Notes: generated by a model not told the origin, from the sequence alone. Shown: positions 52,439 through 61,780, numbered from the stretch's first letter. The stretch: 64,000 nucleotides of DNA from Subtercola boreus (GCF_003399635.1 NZ_NBXB01000029.1:1-64000), one strand, 5' to 3'. Numbers and translations: made by a program.

Positions 52439-52633
52439 ATGTACATGACCACTAGGGAACCGCGACCGTTCTGCAGTTCACCCATCCCGAACTGCTCGGC
52501 CCAGGCCAACGTGTACGGCTTGAGGGCGGCCGGCGTGACCGCGTTCGTCTGCGAGTCAGAGGGCGTCAACGAGCTGCTGCGAGCGGTCGAGACAGGCCCT
52601 CGTCGAGATCGGGGTGCTGGGCGATGGTGCTGA
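52439..52633 (+). CDS. Short ORF upstream of the UBP zinc-finger gene
   Basis: The 64-residue frame from ATG 52439 has a plausible protein-like middle, NVYGLRAAGVTAFVCESEG, but a poor start and an Arg/Gly-rich end. No ribosome site is seen. It may be a remnant of a longer gene or no gene. It lies between the divergent AraC promoter and the next gene; the remaining bases of this 307-base gap hold nothing I recognise. Confidence 0.25.
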   Translation: MYMTTREPRPFCSSPIPNCSAQANVYGLRAAGVTAFVCESEGVNELLRAVETGPRRDRGAGRWC

Positions 52634-52655
52634 CTGATGGTCTAGCATCGCAGGT

Positions 52656-53003
52656 GTGACAGCATCAGGCGGAATCGATCCCGACGTGGCACCGAGCGGA
52701 AACGACTGCGTCGAGTGCGACGCCGAGGGGCTCTGGTGGTTCCACCTCCGCCGCTGCGCAGAATGCGGGCATGTCGGCTGCTGCGACGATTCCCTGGCCA
52801 AGCACGCGACCGCGCACTTCCGTGAGACGGGGCACCCCGTCATCCAGAGCTTCGAACCGGGTGAGACCTGGATGTTCGACTACCGCACCGAGGCGGTCTT
52901 CGAGGGCCCGTCTCTCACTGCCCCGACGCATCACCCCCTCGGCCAGACGACGCCCGGCCCCGCCGATCGTGTACCCACCGACTGGCAAGCGCAGCTCGGC
53001 TGA
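52656..53003 (+). CDS. UBP-type zinc-finger protein
   Basis: The 115-residue protein has the ZnF-UBP pattern: CVECDAEG, CAECGHVGCCDDS, KHATAHFRETGHPV, with Cys and His in the right order to bind zinc. In eukaryotes this domain binds the ubiquitin tail; bacterial single-domain members are uncharacterised. GTG start. Its stop overlaps the ATG of the flavin monooxygenase as TGATG, so the two are coupled. A link between them is not known. Confidence 0.88.
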   Translation: MTASGGIDPDVAPSGNDCVECDAEGLWWFHLRRCAECGHVGCCDDSLAKHATAHFRETGHPVIQSFEPGETWMFDYRTEAVFEGPSLTAPTHHPLGQTTPGPADRVPTDWQAQLG

Positions 53004-54403
53004 TGGGAGACGGTTCGCCGAAGCAGTTGGTGCTCGGCGCGTTCGAAGAGCTCACCCCGAGCTTCATCAGCAACGGATGGCCCCACGAGCGAAGCGACCC
53101 GGCCGGATTCGCGACCCTCGAGTACTGGCAGGCGCTGACCCGGCAGCTGGATGCGGCGGGGTTCGACTTCCTCTTCTTCGCCGACGCGCTCGGGTATCCG
53201 ATGCACGAGGCGGTTGCGGCCGACGGAACGAGCGGTTTCGCCGTTCCCGAGGTCGTCGTGCGTGAGGCTGTGCAGTTCCCCGTGCACGATCCCCTCACCA
53301 TCGTCAGCGGCCTGGCCGCCACTGTCGACCGGCTCGGGTTCGTCGTGACCGCATCGACGACCGCCGAGCATCCATTCCTGCTGGCCCGCCGCTTCGCGAG
53401 CCTCGACCACCTGACGCGCGGGCGGATCGGCTGGAACGTCGTGACGAGCGACATGCAGACCGCCCTCGTGCGGCTGCTCGGGCACCCCGACGTGACCCCG
53501 CACGAGGAGCGCTACGCCCGCGCCGACGAATTCGTCGACCTCACGATGAAGCTCTGGGAGGGGGGCTGGAGCGACGACGCCCTCGTGCTCGACAAGGCTG
53601 CCCGTGTCTTCACCGACCCGGCGAAGGTGCACCGCATCACGCACGACGGCCGCTACTTCTCGCTCGACGGACTGTTTCCGGTCAGCCCGTCGGTGCAACG
53701 CACGCCGACACTCTTCCAGGCCGGCGCATCGCCGAGCGGGCGGGAGTTCGCCAGCCGGATCGCCGAATGCGTGTTCATCCAGGAGCGCGACCCGGTGAAG
53801 GCGGCGGCGACCGTGCGCGACATCCGTGACCGGGTCGAACGGCGAGGCCGGCACCGCGACTCCGTGAAGGTCATCAACAGCATCTCGGTGATCGTGGGGG
53901 CGACCGAGGCCGAGGCTGGGGATGCCCGGCGGGCCCTTACGGCCGCTCCGAGCCGTGACGCGATGGCGGCCCTGTTCCTCGGCTGGAGCGGCGTCAACCT
54001 GCTGGGGCTCGACCCCGCGACCCCCGTCGACGCTTTGACGACGGAGATCGGCCAGACGACGCTCGCGATGTACCAGGGCTCGGGCCAGACCGTGGGCGAC
54101 GTGCTCGACGCGCTGGCCGCGACACTCGGCGGCACGAAGATCACGGGCACGGCCGACCGGGTCTCCGACGGGATCGAACGTCTCGCGGCCGAGACCGACG
54201 TCGACGGCTTCCTGATCGAGCACAGCTACGGCGGCCTCGCCACCTATGCCGAGTTCATCGAGGAGGTCATGCCGAGGCTCCGCGACCGCGGCCTGCTGCC
54301 CGCGGAATCGCGGGGTGGCTCCCTGCGGGAGCGCCTCACGGGCACCCCGACGCCGAGGCTCGCCCCCGATCATCCAGGAGCCGCGTTCCGCCCCGCGCCC
54401 TGA
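53003..54403 (+). CDS. LLM-class flavin-dependent monooxygenase (NtaA/SnaA/DszA family)
   Basis: The 466-residue protein is a luciferase-like TIM barrel of the NtaA/SnaA/DszA group: GFDFLFFADALG, GFVVTASTTAEHPFLLARRFASLDHLTRGRIGWNVVTSD, YARADEFVDLTMKLWE, GRYFSLDG, and TPTLFQAGASPSGREFA. These use FMNH2 made by a partner reductase to oxygenate small molecules such as nitrilotriacetate, sulfur heterocycles or siderophores. No reductase gene is next to it. The substrate is unknown. Confidence 0.9.
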   Translation: MGDGSPKQLVLGAFEELTPSFISNGWPHERSDPAGFATLEYWQALTRQLDAAGFDFLFFADALGYPMHEAVAADGTSGFAVPEVVVREAVQFPVHDPLTIVSGLAATVDRLGFVVTASTTAEHPFLLARRFASLDHLTRGRIGWNVVTSDMQTALVRLLGHPDVTPHEERYARADEFVDLTMKLWEGGWSDDALVLDKAARVFTDPAKVHRITHDGRYFSLDGLFPVSPSVQRTPTLFQAGASPSGREFASRIAECVFIQERDPVKAAATVRDIRDRVERRGRHRDSVKVINSISVIVGATEAEAGDARRALTAAPSRDAMAALFLGWSGVNLLGLDPATPVDALTTEIGQTTLAMYQGSGQTVGDVLDALAATLGGTKITGTADRVSDGIERLAAETDVDGFLIEHSYGGLATYAEFIEEVMPRLRDRGLLPAESRGGSLRERLTGTPTPRLAPDHPGAAFRPAP

Positions 54404-54427
54404 GCCGCCGGCTAACGATGCGTGCTG

Positions 54428-57106
54428 CTAACCCGTGTTCTGCAGGCCCGCTGCGACCCCGTTGACAGCGAGGAGGAGCAGCTGGTGCGGCTCGTCGAGC
54501 GGGTCGGCGCTGCCGGATGCGCGAATGTCCCTGAGCGCCCGGAGCTGCAGCAGCGACAGGGCGTCGACGTACGGGCTCCGCAGCCGCACGGCCCGGCGGA
54601 GCACGGGTCGCGCCTCGAGCAGCGCATCGTGGCCGGTCGTCCGCTTCACCCAGTCGCGGGTGAGTTCCATCTCCTCGAGCACGAGATCAGCCAGATCGGA
54701 GCGGTCGCCGAGGGCGAGGTAGCGCTTCGCCAACCGCAGGTCGGTCTTCGCCAGGGACATCTCGACGTTGTTGATCATGGCCGTGAACAGCGGCCAGCGC
54801 GAATAGGCATCCTGCAGCACCCCGATGTCGCCCACGGCGGCGAGCGCGGAGCCCAGACCGAACCACCCCGTGAGGTTGATGCGCGCCTGCGTCCAGGCGA
54901 ACACCCACGGGATCGCGCGGAGGTCCTCGAGCGATTCGATCGAGAGCCCGCGGCGGGCGGGACGCGAGCCGAGCGCCAGCAGGCCGACCTCCTCGAGGGG
55001 CGTGACCTGGGCGAACCAGGGGGCGAAACCGTCGCTCTTGATGAGTTCGTAGAACCTCTCGCGTGAGCGGGCATCCATGGTCGCCGCGACGTCGCTGAAG
55101 TCCTCGGTCGCCGACTGGTTCGCCTGCTCGTTCGACGGCGTCGAGGCGAGCAGGGTCGCTGCGGCCATCTGCTCGATGTGCCGGGCGGCAATGGTCTTGT
55201 CGCCGTACTGCGCGAAGATCACCTCCCCCTGCTCGGTGAGCTTGAAGCGGCCGTCGACGGATCCGGGCGGCTGGGCGAGCACAGCCTCGTTGGCCGGCCC
55301 GCCGCCGCGGCCGAGGGCACCACCCCGACCGTGGAAAAGCGTGAGCACGATGTCGTTGTCGGCCGCCCACTGCGTGATGCGCTGCTGCGCCGAGTAGAGG
55401 GCGAGCGTGGCCGAGACGGGGCCGACATCCTTCGACGAGTCGGAGTAGCCGAGCATCACCTCGAGTCGTCGCCCTGTCGCGTCGAGCCGGGCCTGCACCT
55501 CGGGCAGCTCGATCATCTCGGCGAGGATCGTCGTCGACGCAGCGAGGTCGTCGAACGTCTCGAACAGGGGCACCGCATCCAGAACCGGCGAGGCCTCGGG
55601 CGAACCCATCGCGGCCTCCGCCAGTGCGTACACCGTGGCGAGGTCGGCGGAGGACTGCGTGAACGACACGATGTAGCGCCTCGAGGCCCGTACCCCGTAC
55701 CGGCGCTGCAGGAACGCGATCGTGCGGTAGACGTCGAGCACCTCGAGCGTCATCTCGCTGAGCTTCCCTCCGGCCCGCACCTCGGCGACTGCTTCACGGT
55801 GCACCTTCGAGTGCTGGCGCACCTCGAGCTCGGCGAGGTGGAATCCGAAGGTCTCGACCTGCCAGATGAGGTTCTGGAGCTCTCCGTTCGCACTCCGGAG
55901 GGCACCGGCGTCGCGGAGCGAGTCCTGGATGACCCTCAGGTCGGCGAGCAGTTCCTCCGGTCCCCGGTAGCCGAGGTCGGCGTCCCGTCGGCGGGTCGCG
56001 GCGATGCGCTCGGCGATCACCAGCAGCACGCGTCGGTGCGGCTCGTTCGGTGCACGGGTGCCGATCTGCGAGGCGATCTCCACGGCGAAGCTCCGCTGCG
56101 TCTCCCAGAGACCGTCGAGCGCCCGGCTCGGCGGGGTGTCGACCTCGTCGAGGGTGAGCGTGCGGCCGATGCGGGTGGCCGCGTGTTCGAGCCCGAGCAG
56201 GATGTGCTCCGACGCGATCGCGGCAGCCTGCCGGGTGACGGCCGCGGTCACGAACGGGTTCCCGTCGCGGTCGGCGGCGATCCAGCTGCCGAGACGGAGG
56301 AACGCTGGCGCTTCGGCGGGCCGGGCACCGGCGGCGTTCCCGAGCAGCCAGTCGTCGAGCATCCGGTACACCTTCGGTACCACCTCGAACAGGGTCTGGT
56401 CGAAGATGCTCATGGCGGTGCGCACCTCGTCGAGCGGCGTCGGCCGTGTCGTTCGGAGCGGCGATGTGCGCCAGAGCACGTCGATCTCCTCGAGCAGGCG
56501 ACGGTCGTTCTCAGCCGTCGTGAGGGTGCCCTGGCGCAGCTGGTCGCGGTGCTCGAGCAGCTCGCTGATGCGGCGGATCCCTGAAGCGACGGCCCTCCGG
56601 CGCGCCTCCGTCGGGTGTGCGGTCAGTACCGGGTGGAACCGCAGGCCGCGAAGCCGTTCAGCGGCCTCTTCAGTGCCCACCTCGGCCACCAGCTGCTCGA
56701 TCGCGCCCGGCAGCGAGTCGGTGACGACCGTGTCGCCCGCGCCGTCACGGGCCCGCAGAACCCGCACGCGGTGGTGCTCCTCGGCGAGGTTCGAGAGATG
56801 GAAGTAGCAGGTGAAGGCGCGGGCGACCTGTTCTGCACGCTCGGGTGTGAACGAGTCGACGAGGCGCTCGGCGTCTTCGATCGACACCGTGCCGGCCGAC
56901 GCGTCGGCGGCTCCGCCCTGGGCGTTGCTCTCGTAGGCCGCAATGGTCAGGGCGCGGAGTGCCTCCACATCGCGCAGCAGATCGTCGCCCCCCGCCTCGG
57001 TGAGCACGCGGCCGAGCAGCGCCCCGAGGCGGCGCACGTCGCTCCGCAGGTCCTCGTCGACTTCGTCGCGGATGTCTCGCCTGGTCTGGTCTTCGGATGT
57101 GCTCAC
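54428..57106 (-). CDS. ppc: Phosphoenolpyruvate carboxylase
   Basis: Ppc carboxylates PEP to oxaloacetate to refill the TCA cycle. The 892-residue protein has the catalytic HPTEARRRAVA near residue 165, GYSDSSKDVG, FHGRGGALGRGGGPANEAV, and a C-terminal QNTG that closes the active site. Length fits. The N-terminus has an Asp/Arg-rich start. It lies alone on its strand, convergent with the monooxygenase gene, and divergent from the protease gene. Confidence 0.96.
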   Translation of the reverse strand: MSTSEDQTRRDIRDEVDEDLRSDVRRLGALLGRVLTEAGGDDLLRDVEALRALTIAAYESNAQGGAADASAGTVSIEDAERLVDSFTPERAEQVARAFTCYFHLSNLAEEHHRVRVLRARDGAGDTVVTDSLPGAIEQLVAEVGTEEAAERLRGLRFHPVLTAHPTEARRRAVASGIRRISELLEHRDQLRQGTLTTAENDRRLLEEIDVLWRTSPLRTTRPTPLDEVRTAMSIFDQTLFEVVPKVYRMLDDWLLGNAAGARPAEAPAFLRLGSWIAADRDGNPFVTAAVTRQAAAIASEHILLGLEHAATRIGRTLTLDEVDTPPSRALDGLWETQRSFAVEIASQIGTRAPNEPHRRVLLVIAERIAATRRRDADLGYRGPEELLADLRVIQDSLRDAGALRSANGELQNLIWQVETFGFHLAELEVRQHSKVHREAVAEVRAGGKLSEMTLEVLDVYRTIAFLQRRYGVRASRRYIVSFTQSSADLATVYALAEAAMGSPEASPVLDAVPLFETFDDLAASTTILAEMIELPEVQARLDATGRRLEVMLGYSDSSKDVGPVSATLALYSAQQRITQWAADNDIVLTLFHGRGGALGRGGGPANEAVLAQPPGSVDGRFKLTEQGEVIFAQYGDKTIAARHIEQMAAATLLASTPSNEQANQSATEDFSDVAATMDARSRERFYELIKSDGFAPWFAQVTPLEEVGLLALGSRPARRGLSIESLEDLRAIPWVFAWTQARINLTGWFGLGSALAAVGDIGVLQDAYSRWPLFTAMINNVEMSLAKTDLRLAKRYLALGDRSDLADLVLEEMELTRDWVKRTTGHDALLEARPVLRRAVRLRSPYVDALSLLQLRALRDIRASGSADPLDEPHQLLLLAVNGVAAGLQNTG

Positions 57107-57209
57107 CCATCCACGCTAGCGCCCCCAGATTGACAGCATGTTACGGGCGGGCACCCCGAAGGACTCCGGCGCAGGGATCATCCAGCTTCATCCGACAGAT
57201 TGGACGTCT

Positions 57210-58409
57210 ATGGAAATCGCCGTCGACCTCGTGCTCGCTGTCGCAGGCCTCCTGGCGGTCATCGCCGGCTGGGGCCGCGGCCTGCTGGTGATGGCGGCAT
57301 CGCTCGTCGGCATCGCGCTCGGCGCCTGGATCGCCACGCTCGCCGCTCCTGCGGTCGTGACCCTGCTCGCCGACCACGGCTGGACGAGCTCGCTCCAGCG
57401 ATCGATCGCGGCCGGCGTCGTCTTCGTGCTGTGCATCGTGATCGCCTCCACCGTGCTCGGCTCCCTCGCCCTGGTCATCCGCCGCACCATCGGCCGGGTG
57501 AAGGTGGTGCGCGGCCTCGACTCCCTCGGCGGCGCGCTTCTCGGCGCGCTCGCCTGGGCCGTCATCGTCTGGCTCGCGGGCGGTTTCCTGCTCTCGACGG
57601 GGCAGCTCCAGGCCACCCAGCTGGTGAATTCGTCGAAGATCGTCAGCACGCTGAACAGCATCTCCCCGGTTCCGGCGACCACCGCGCTCGGCACCCTCGA
57701 CCAGGCCCTCGGCAGCGCGGGCTTCCCCACCGTCTTCGCCGACGGGGCGGAGATCATCGCCGGCGCGCAGGCACCCGAGCAGGGCGTGCCGGCGGCGGTC
57801 GACAACGCCTCCCAGGGGGTCGTGAAGATCCTCTCCTCCGCTCCCAACTGCAACACCGATGCCGAGGGCAGCGGCTGGGTGGTCTCCGACGGCCGGATCA
57901 TCACGAACGCGCACGTCGTGGCCGGCAGCAGCGAGATCTACGTGCAGGTCGCGGGCTCGGGCGCTCTCCTTCCCGCCCGGCTCATGGTTTACGACCCGCA
58001 GCGCGACCTCGCGGTGCTCGACGTGCCGAACCTCGGGGTCGCCCCCCTGACCCTCGGCACCGATCTCGCGGCCTCCGCCTCCGCCGTCGTCGCCGGCTAC
58101 CCCGAGAACGGGCCCTTCGTCACCGCTCCGGCACGCGTCCGCCAGGTCGTCGAAGCGACCGGGCTCGACATCTACGGCACCGAAGACGTCACCCGCGAGA
58201 TCTACTCCCTTCGCGGCACGGTGCTTCCCGGCAACTCGGGCGGCCCGCTCTTCGACACCTCCGGCGACGTCGTCGGCGTGGTGTTCGCCCGCTCGACCAC
58301 CGACTCCGACACCGGCTACGCGATGACCCTGACAGAGATCGCCCCGGTCGTGCAGGCGGCAGCCGGGGCGACGGCAGCGGTCAGCTCCGGCGCCTGCCAG
58401 ACCGACTGA
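57210..58409 (+). CDS. MarP-like membrane serine protease (CvpA domain plus trypsin fold)
   Basis: The 399-residue protein has four hydrophobic segments in a CvpA-like domain (residues 1-130), then a periplasmic trypsin-like protease with His235 in TNAHVV, Asp266 in RDLAVLD and Ser343 in PGNSGGP. In mycobacteria MarP protects against acid and oxidative stress by cutting cell-wall hydrolases. Two Cys near 210 and the C-terminus may form a disulfide. ATG at 57210 fits the CvpA start; the frame is open upstream to 57138. Confidence 0.92.
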   Translation: MEIAVDLVLAVAGLLAVIAGWGRGLLVMAASLVGIALGAWIATLAAPAVVTLLADHGWTSSLQRSIAAGVVFVLCIVIASTVLGSLALVIRRTIGRVKVVRGLDSLGGALLGALAWAVIVWLAGGFLLSTGQLQATQLVNSSKIVSTLNSISPVPATTALGTLDQALGSAGFPTVFADGAEIIAGAQAPEQGVPAAVDNASQGVVKILSSAPNCNTDAEGSGWVVSDGRIITNAHVVAGSSEIYVQVAGSGALLPARLMVYDPQRDLAVLDVPNLGVAPLTLGTDLAASASAVVAGYPENGPFVTAPARVRQVVEATGLDIYGTEDVTREIYSLRGTVLPGNSGGPLFDTSGDVVGVVFARSTTDSDTGYAMTLTEIAPVVQAAAGATAAVSSGACQTD

Positions 58410-58444
58410 GCTGCGCCGCTGCCGGCCAGCCTGAGCGCCGAGCC

Positions 58445-59836
58445 CTACTCCCAGGCCAGCCGGAGCCCGCTCCGGGTCGCGGCGGCCCGTACCCGGTCAT
58501 GCAGGTGCAGGGCGGCATCGGCGGCGAGTGGATGCACGCTCACCCCGTTCTCGGAGGCCAGCACGCCCCCGATGAAGACCTTCTTCAGGTTGCGGAGGCC
58601 GCAGGCGAAGACATAGCTGGCAGAGACGTCCCAGACCGGGCCGGTGTCGGGCGAGGACGGATCCACCACCAGGAAGTCGGCGAACTTCCCCACCTCGAGG
58701 CTGCCGACGCGCTCTGCCACACCGAGCGCCTCCGCCGAACCGAGGGTGTGCATCCTGAGCACCTCCCGCGGCATCATGATCGACGCGTCCTGGTGCACCG
58801 CCCGCTGTGTGTACATTCCGATCCGCATGTTCTGGAAGGGGTCCGAGATGTCGGTGCAGCTCTGGTCGTCGAGCCCCATCCCGATCGGCATGCCGAGATC
58901 CCGGTAGCGCGGGATGTCGGCCACACCCGAACCGAGTCGCCCGTTCGAGGTGGGCTGCCACACCATCCCCGAGCCGGAGCTCGCTGCGGTCTCGGCCTGG
59001 TGGGCATCCGGATGCACGAAGTGACCGAAAAGGAAACCCTCCCGGAAGGCGCCCGCGTCTTCGTACCAGCGAAACTTCTCGCGCTGCTGGTCGAGCGCCT
59101 CGCTCGTCTCGAGGAAGTGCGCTTGGTTGCCGATGCCGTGGGCATCCATCACGTGCACCTCGTCGCGGGCGGCCTGCTCCGCCTGGCTCCACTGCACCGC
59201 GCCGAAGACGCTCTGGCCGAGACTGAGGTGCGCCGGAACCTCGGTGCGGGCGTAGTCGACGGCGTCAGCGAAGACACGGAAGGCCTGGTCGACCGGCTGG
59301 AACTCGCTGTCGACCCGGATCGCCGTCATCGTGCGGATCCCCGCATCCCGAGCAGCATCGATCTGCCGCTGCAGGTACGACTCAGGCCGGATCGAGTAGA
59401 TCTCCCGCCGGTCCGTCTCCGGATCGTACCGACCGACCACCCGCGAGTCGGTGAAGTTGTAGGCGCTCGTCACACCGTTGCCGATGAAGTCGAGGCAGCC
59501 ATGCAGGGTGAACCAGTAGATGTCGTCGACGTCGGCGGCCGAGATGAACTCGGACTGCACGCCGACCCAGCCGTAGAGGTTGTCCCCCGGGGTCATGCCG
59601 CGCATCCCCGAGGTGAAGATGTGGCTGTGCGCCGAGACGAACCCCGGGGCGACGAACGCGCCGCCGACGTCGAGCAGCTCGCCTTCTGCCGTACTGGGAG
59701 GCTCGCCTTCGCCGAGACCGCTGATGCGGCCGTCGCTGTCGACGCTCATCCAGCCACGGAACCAGTCCGTTCCGTCGGCGACCGGGATGATCACGGCGTT
59801 GACGATCGTGAGGAGGGTGTGTGGCGTCTGCTGCAT
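58445..59836 (-). CDS. Amidohydrolase of the chlorohydrolase/SsnA (Atz-Trz-like) group
   Basis: The 463-residue protein is a metal-dependent amidohydrolase: FVAPGFVSAHSHIF supplies the HxH metal pair, the His in GHFVHPDAH the third, and GLDDQSCTDISDP the Asp. The C-terminal VGSLEVGKFADFLVVD closes the beta sandwich. Related enzymes deaminate or dechlorinate heterocycles such as guanine, cytosine or s-triazines. A MarR regulator sits directly upstream on the same strand, suggesting induction by the substrate. Precise chemistry unknown. Confidence 0.88.
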   Translation of the reverse strand: MQQTPHTLLTIVNAVIIPVADGTDWFRGWMSVDSDGRISGLGEGEPPSTAEGELLDVGGAFVAPGFVSAHSHIFTSGMRGMTPGDNLYGWVGVQSEFISAADVDDIYWFTLHGCLDFIGNGVTSAYNFTDSRVVGRYDPETDRREIYSIRPESYLQRQIDAARDAGIRTMTAIRVDSEFQPVDQAFRVFADAVDYARTEVPAHLSLGQSVFGAVQWSQAEQAARDEVHVMDAHGIGNQAHFLETSEALDQQREKFRWYEDAGAFREGFLFGHFVHPDAHQAETAASSGSGMVWQPTSNGRLGSGVADIPRYRDLGMPIGMGLDDQSCTDISDPFQNMRIGMYTQRAVHQDASIMMPREVLRMHTLGSAEALGVAERVGSLEVGKFADFLVVDPSSPDTGPVWDVSASYVFACGLRNLKKVFIGGVLASENGVSVHPLAADAALHLHDRVRAAATRSGLRLAWE

Positions 59837-59870
59837 GCGCCGACGGTACCGACTCCAGAAGTCGATCAGG

Positions 59871-60395
59871 TTACAGCGGCTCCGGCTCCGGCTCCGGCTC
59901 CGGCAGCGGCTGCGGCTGCGGCTGTGCCGGCCCGGCCCGTCGGTCGCATTCGAGCAGCACCCGGCGGAGCGCGCCTTCGAGCTCCTGCCGCTCCGGCGCG
60001 CCGAGCACTCCGACCAGCTCGCGCTCGAGCGACAACTGGTCAGGCAACGCACCGTCGATGCTGGCCCTTCCCTCAGGCGTCGCGACCATGTTCACCACTC
60101 GCCGGTCACTGGTGCTCCGTTCGCGGAGCACCAGTCCTGCCGCCTCGAGGCCCACCACCCGCTTCGTGATCGAGGCATTCGACGCAGCGATCGACTTCGC
60201 CAGCTGTGACGGAGTGGGCGGCTCGGCAGCCCGGCGAACGGCTGACAGAACGTCGAACTCGTCGCGAGGCGTGCACCCGGGCGACCCCACCGAACTCATC
60301 ACCGATCGGGGGGTCGAGACGCTGCTCGGAACCGCCGTGGCCATCGTGATCGCCTGGGCGACCTGGCTCGCATCACGGCGCTCAGTGGCTACCAC
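59871..60395 (-). CDS. MarR-family transcriptional regulator
   Basis: The 174-residue protein has a winged helix with DEFDVLSAVRRAAEPPTPSQLAKSI and KRVVGLEAAGLVLRERSTSDRRVVNMVATPEG, the MarR core. GTG at 60395 restores the usual dimerisation helix before it; ATG at 60344 is the alternative. The C-terminus is a Gln-Pro then Glu-Pro run coded by a GGCTCC-type hexamer repeat at 59880-59902. It lies 34 bases before the amidohydrolase start and likely controls it. It is divergent from the next gene by 25 bases. Confidence 0.8.
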   Translation of the reverse strand: MVATERRDASQVAQAITMATAVPSSVSTPRSVMSSVGSPGCTPRDEFDVLSAVRRAAEPPTPSQLAKSIAASNASITKRVVGLEAAGLVLRERSTSDRRVVNMVATPEGRASIDGALPDQLSLERELVGVLGAPERQELEGALRRVLLECDRRAGPAQPQPQPLPEPEPEPEPL

Positions 60396-60420
60396 CGGCC
60401 CACTCGCATAGTCTTGTCGA

Positions 60421-61014
60421 ATGGCTAAACGCTCGCGCGGAAGAACTCCGTGGATCATCGCAGGCCTGATCGCCTTCGTTCTCGCCGACCTCGCCCTCGT
60501 TGCGTTCGCGCTCAGCGGGCCTTCCGTGGACGGTGATCCGGTGAGCGCGGCGGAGCCCACCTTTGTGGCGACGCCGGCTCCGACACCGACACCGACGACT
60601 GACGCTCCCGCCACGTCCACCGCCGTTCCGACCGCTTCGCCCACTCCCTCGGCCACCAGCACGGCACCCTCGACGGCTGCGCCCAGCACGCCCGTTCCGT
60701 CGTCCGCTCCTGCGAACCTCAGCGGTATGGCCGACGCGAAGGTCGGCTACCGCGCCACCCCCGGAACCTGCACCGGAAACAGCACCGCCACCGACTCGGT
60801 CATCGAACTCACCACCGACGGCGGCGCCACCTGGACGAATGTGAACCCCACAGACCTCCGCATCCGTTCCGTCGAGAAGCTCATCGTCGTCGACGACTCC
60901 CACGTCGACCTGCTCGCCACCTACGGTGCCAGCTGCACCGAATCGGCGATCAGCACCTTCACGCAGGGCGAGTTCTGGCAGGCCTACCCCAACCGCACGG
61001 CCGCCCTGAAATAG
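60421..61014 (+). CDS. Secreted or membrane-anchored protein with a Thr/Pro-rich linker
   Basis: The 197-residue protein has one N-terminal hydrophobic segment at about residues 11-32 as a signal anchor, a Thr/Pro/Ala/Ser linker to about 100, and a small C-terminal domain with four Cys or fewer (CTGNS, SCTES) and DGGATWTNV, which resembles a short sialidase-like beta-propeller blade. The function is unknown. It is divergent from the MarR gene, which might affect it. Confidence 0.7.
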   Translation: MAKRSRGRTPWIIAGLIAFVLADLALVAFALSGPSVDGDPVSAAEPTFVATPAPTPTPTTDAPATSTAVPTASPTPSATSTAPSTAAPSTPVPSSAPANLSGMADAKVGYRATPGTCTGNSTATDSVIELTTDGGATWTNVNPTDLRIRSVEKLIVVDDSHVDLLATYGASCTESAISTFTQGEFWQAYPNRTAALK

Positions 61015-61071
61015 CCCCGCCTTCGCACGTCTCCACACCGTAAATAGTCACAATTCGCTATACTTTCAGTC

Positions 61072-61566
61072 CTGATCACTTCGGCATCGACGATCAGGGA
61101 AGCGCGGAGACTCGCGAACCTCACCCAGTCGCAACTCGCCGGGCGTTCCGGCGTCACGCAGAGTGTGGTCAGCGCTTACGAATCGCGCCGCCGCGAACCG
61201 AGCGTGGAAACGCTTCGCCGGATCGTCGAATCGGCTGGCTTCGACCTCTCGCGCGCCCTCTCACCGGCCCGTTCGACACCTCTCCACACTCGCATTCGTG
61301 AACACCGAAACGACCTGGTCCGGTCGCTTCGAGCCGAGGGCGCACGATCGGTCAGCGTCTTCCGCAGCGTTGCGCGGGGCAACGATGGTGTCGACAGCGA
61401 CGTCGACCTCCTCGTCGATATCGATGACTCCGTCGGGCTCTTTGCTCTCGGCCGCATGAGGTCCAAAGCAGAGGAAATCCTTTCGAGTCCGGTCAACATC
61501 GTGCCCGTGAACAGTCTCAAACCTGACCTTCGTAGCCACGTCCTCGCCGAAGCTGTGCGACTGTGA
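61072..61566 (+). CDS. HTH plus MNT-type nucleotidyltransferase, antitoxin-like
   Basis: The frame codes an N-terminal XRE HTH (ARRLANLTQSQLAGRSGVTQ, SVVSAYESRRREPS) and a minimal nucleotidyltransferase with SVARGNDGVDSDVDLLVDID, the MNT fold that AMPylates partner HEPN toxins. The first Gly of the usual GSxARG is Arg here (FRSVARG), so catalysis may be lost. The HTH begins before the first ATG/GTG: a GTG at 61165 would cut it. CTG at 61072 fits, and a TATACT -10-like box at 61059-61064 suggests a leaderless mRNA. The next gene, HEPN-like, overlaps as GTGA but is broken. Confidence 0.72.
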   Translation: MITSASTIREARRLANLTQSQLAGRSGVTQSVVSAYESRRREPSVETLRRIVESAGFDLSRALSPARSTPLHTRIREHRNDLVRSLRAEGARSVSVFRSVARGNDGVDSDVDLLVDIDDSVGLFALGRMRSKAEEILSSPVNIVPVNSLKPDLRSHVLAEAVRL

Positions 61567-61780
61567 AGCGTTCCGACTCCGACAGGCTCGCCGACATCTC
61601 GGCCGCCTGCGAGGCCGTCGGCCTCTTCCCTGGACAGAGATCGCGCGGATGCGAGACCATCTGACTCATCATTACTTCGACACGGCCCATTCATTTGTTC
61701 GAGCCACGGCAACCGACGATTTTCCGCTACTCGCGGCAGCGGTGCTGCGGCTGCGAAGCGGGTTGAACGCGCGGGACTGA
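61563..61780 (+). pseudogene. Broken HEPN (DUF86) toxin gene
   Basis: GTG at 61563 begins RSDSDRLADISAACEAVGLF, the front of a DUF86 HEPN toxin, but the frame stops at 61662. From 61628 another frame continues with PWTEIARMRDHLTHHYF and a C-terminal helix, ending at 61780. RDHLTH keeps the R-x4-H RNase motif. About 130 bases of the usual middle are missing, so a deletion with frameshift has killed the gene. The upstream MNT gene still overlaps it in the normal way. Confidence 0.8.

Noticed and set aside
57200-60169. Plus-strand frame of 989 codons over the protease, amidohydrolase and MarR genes
   Set aside because: It crosses three recognised genes on both strands and is Arg-rich with no motif; a high-GC artefact.
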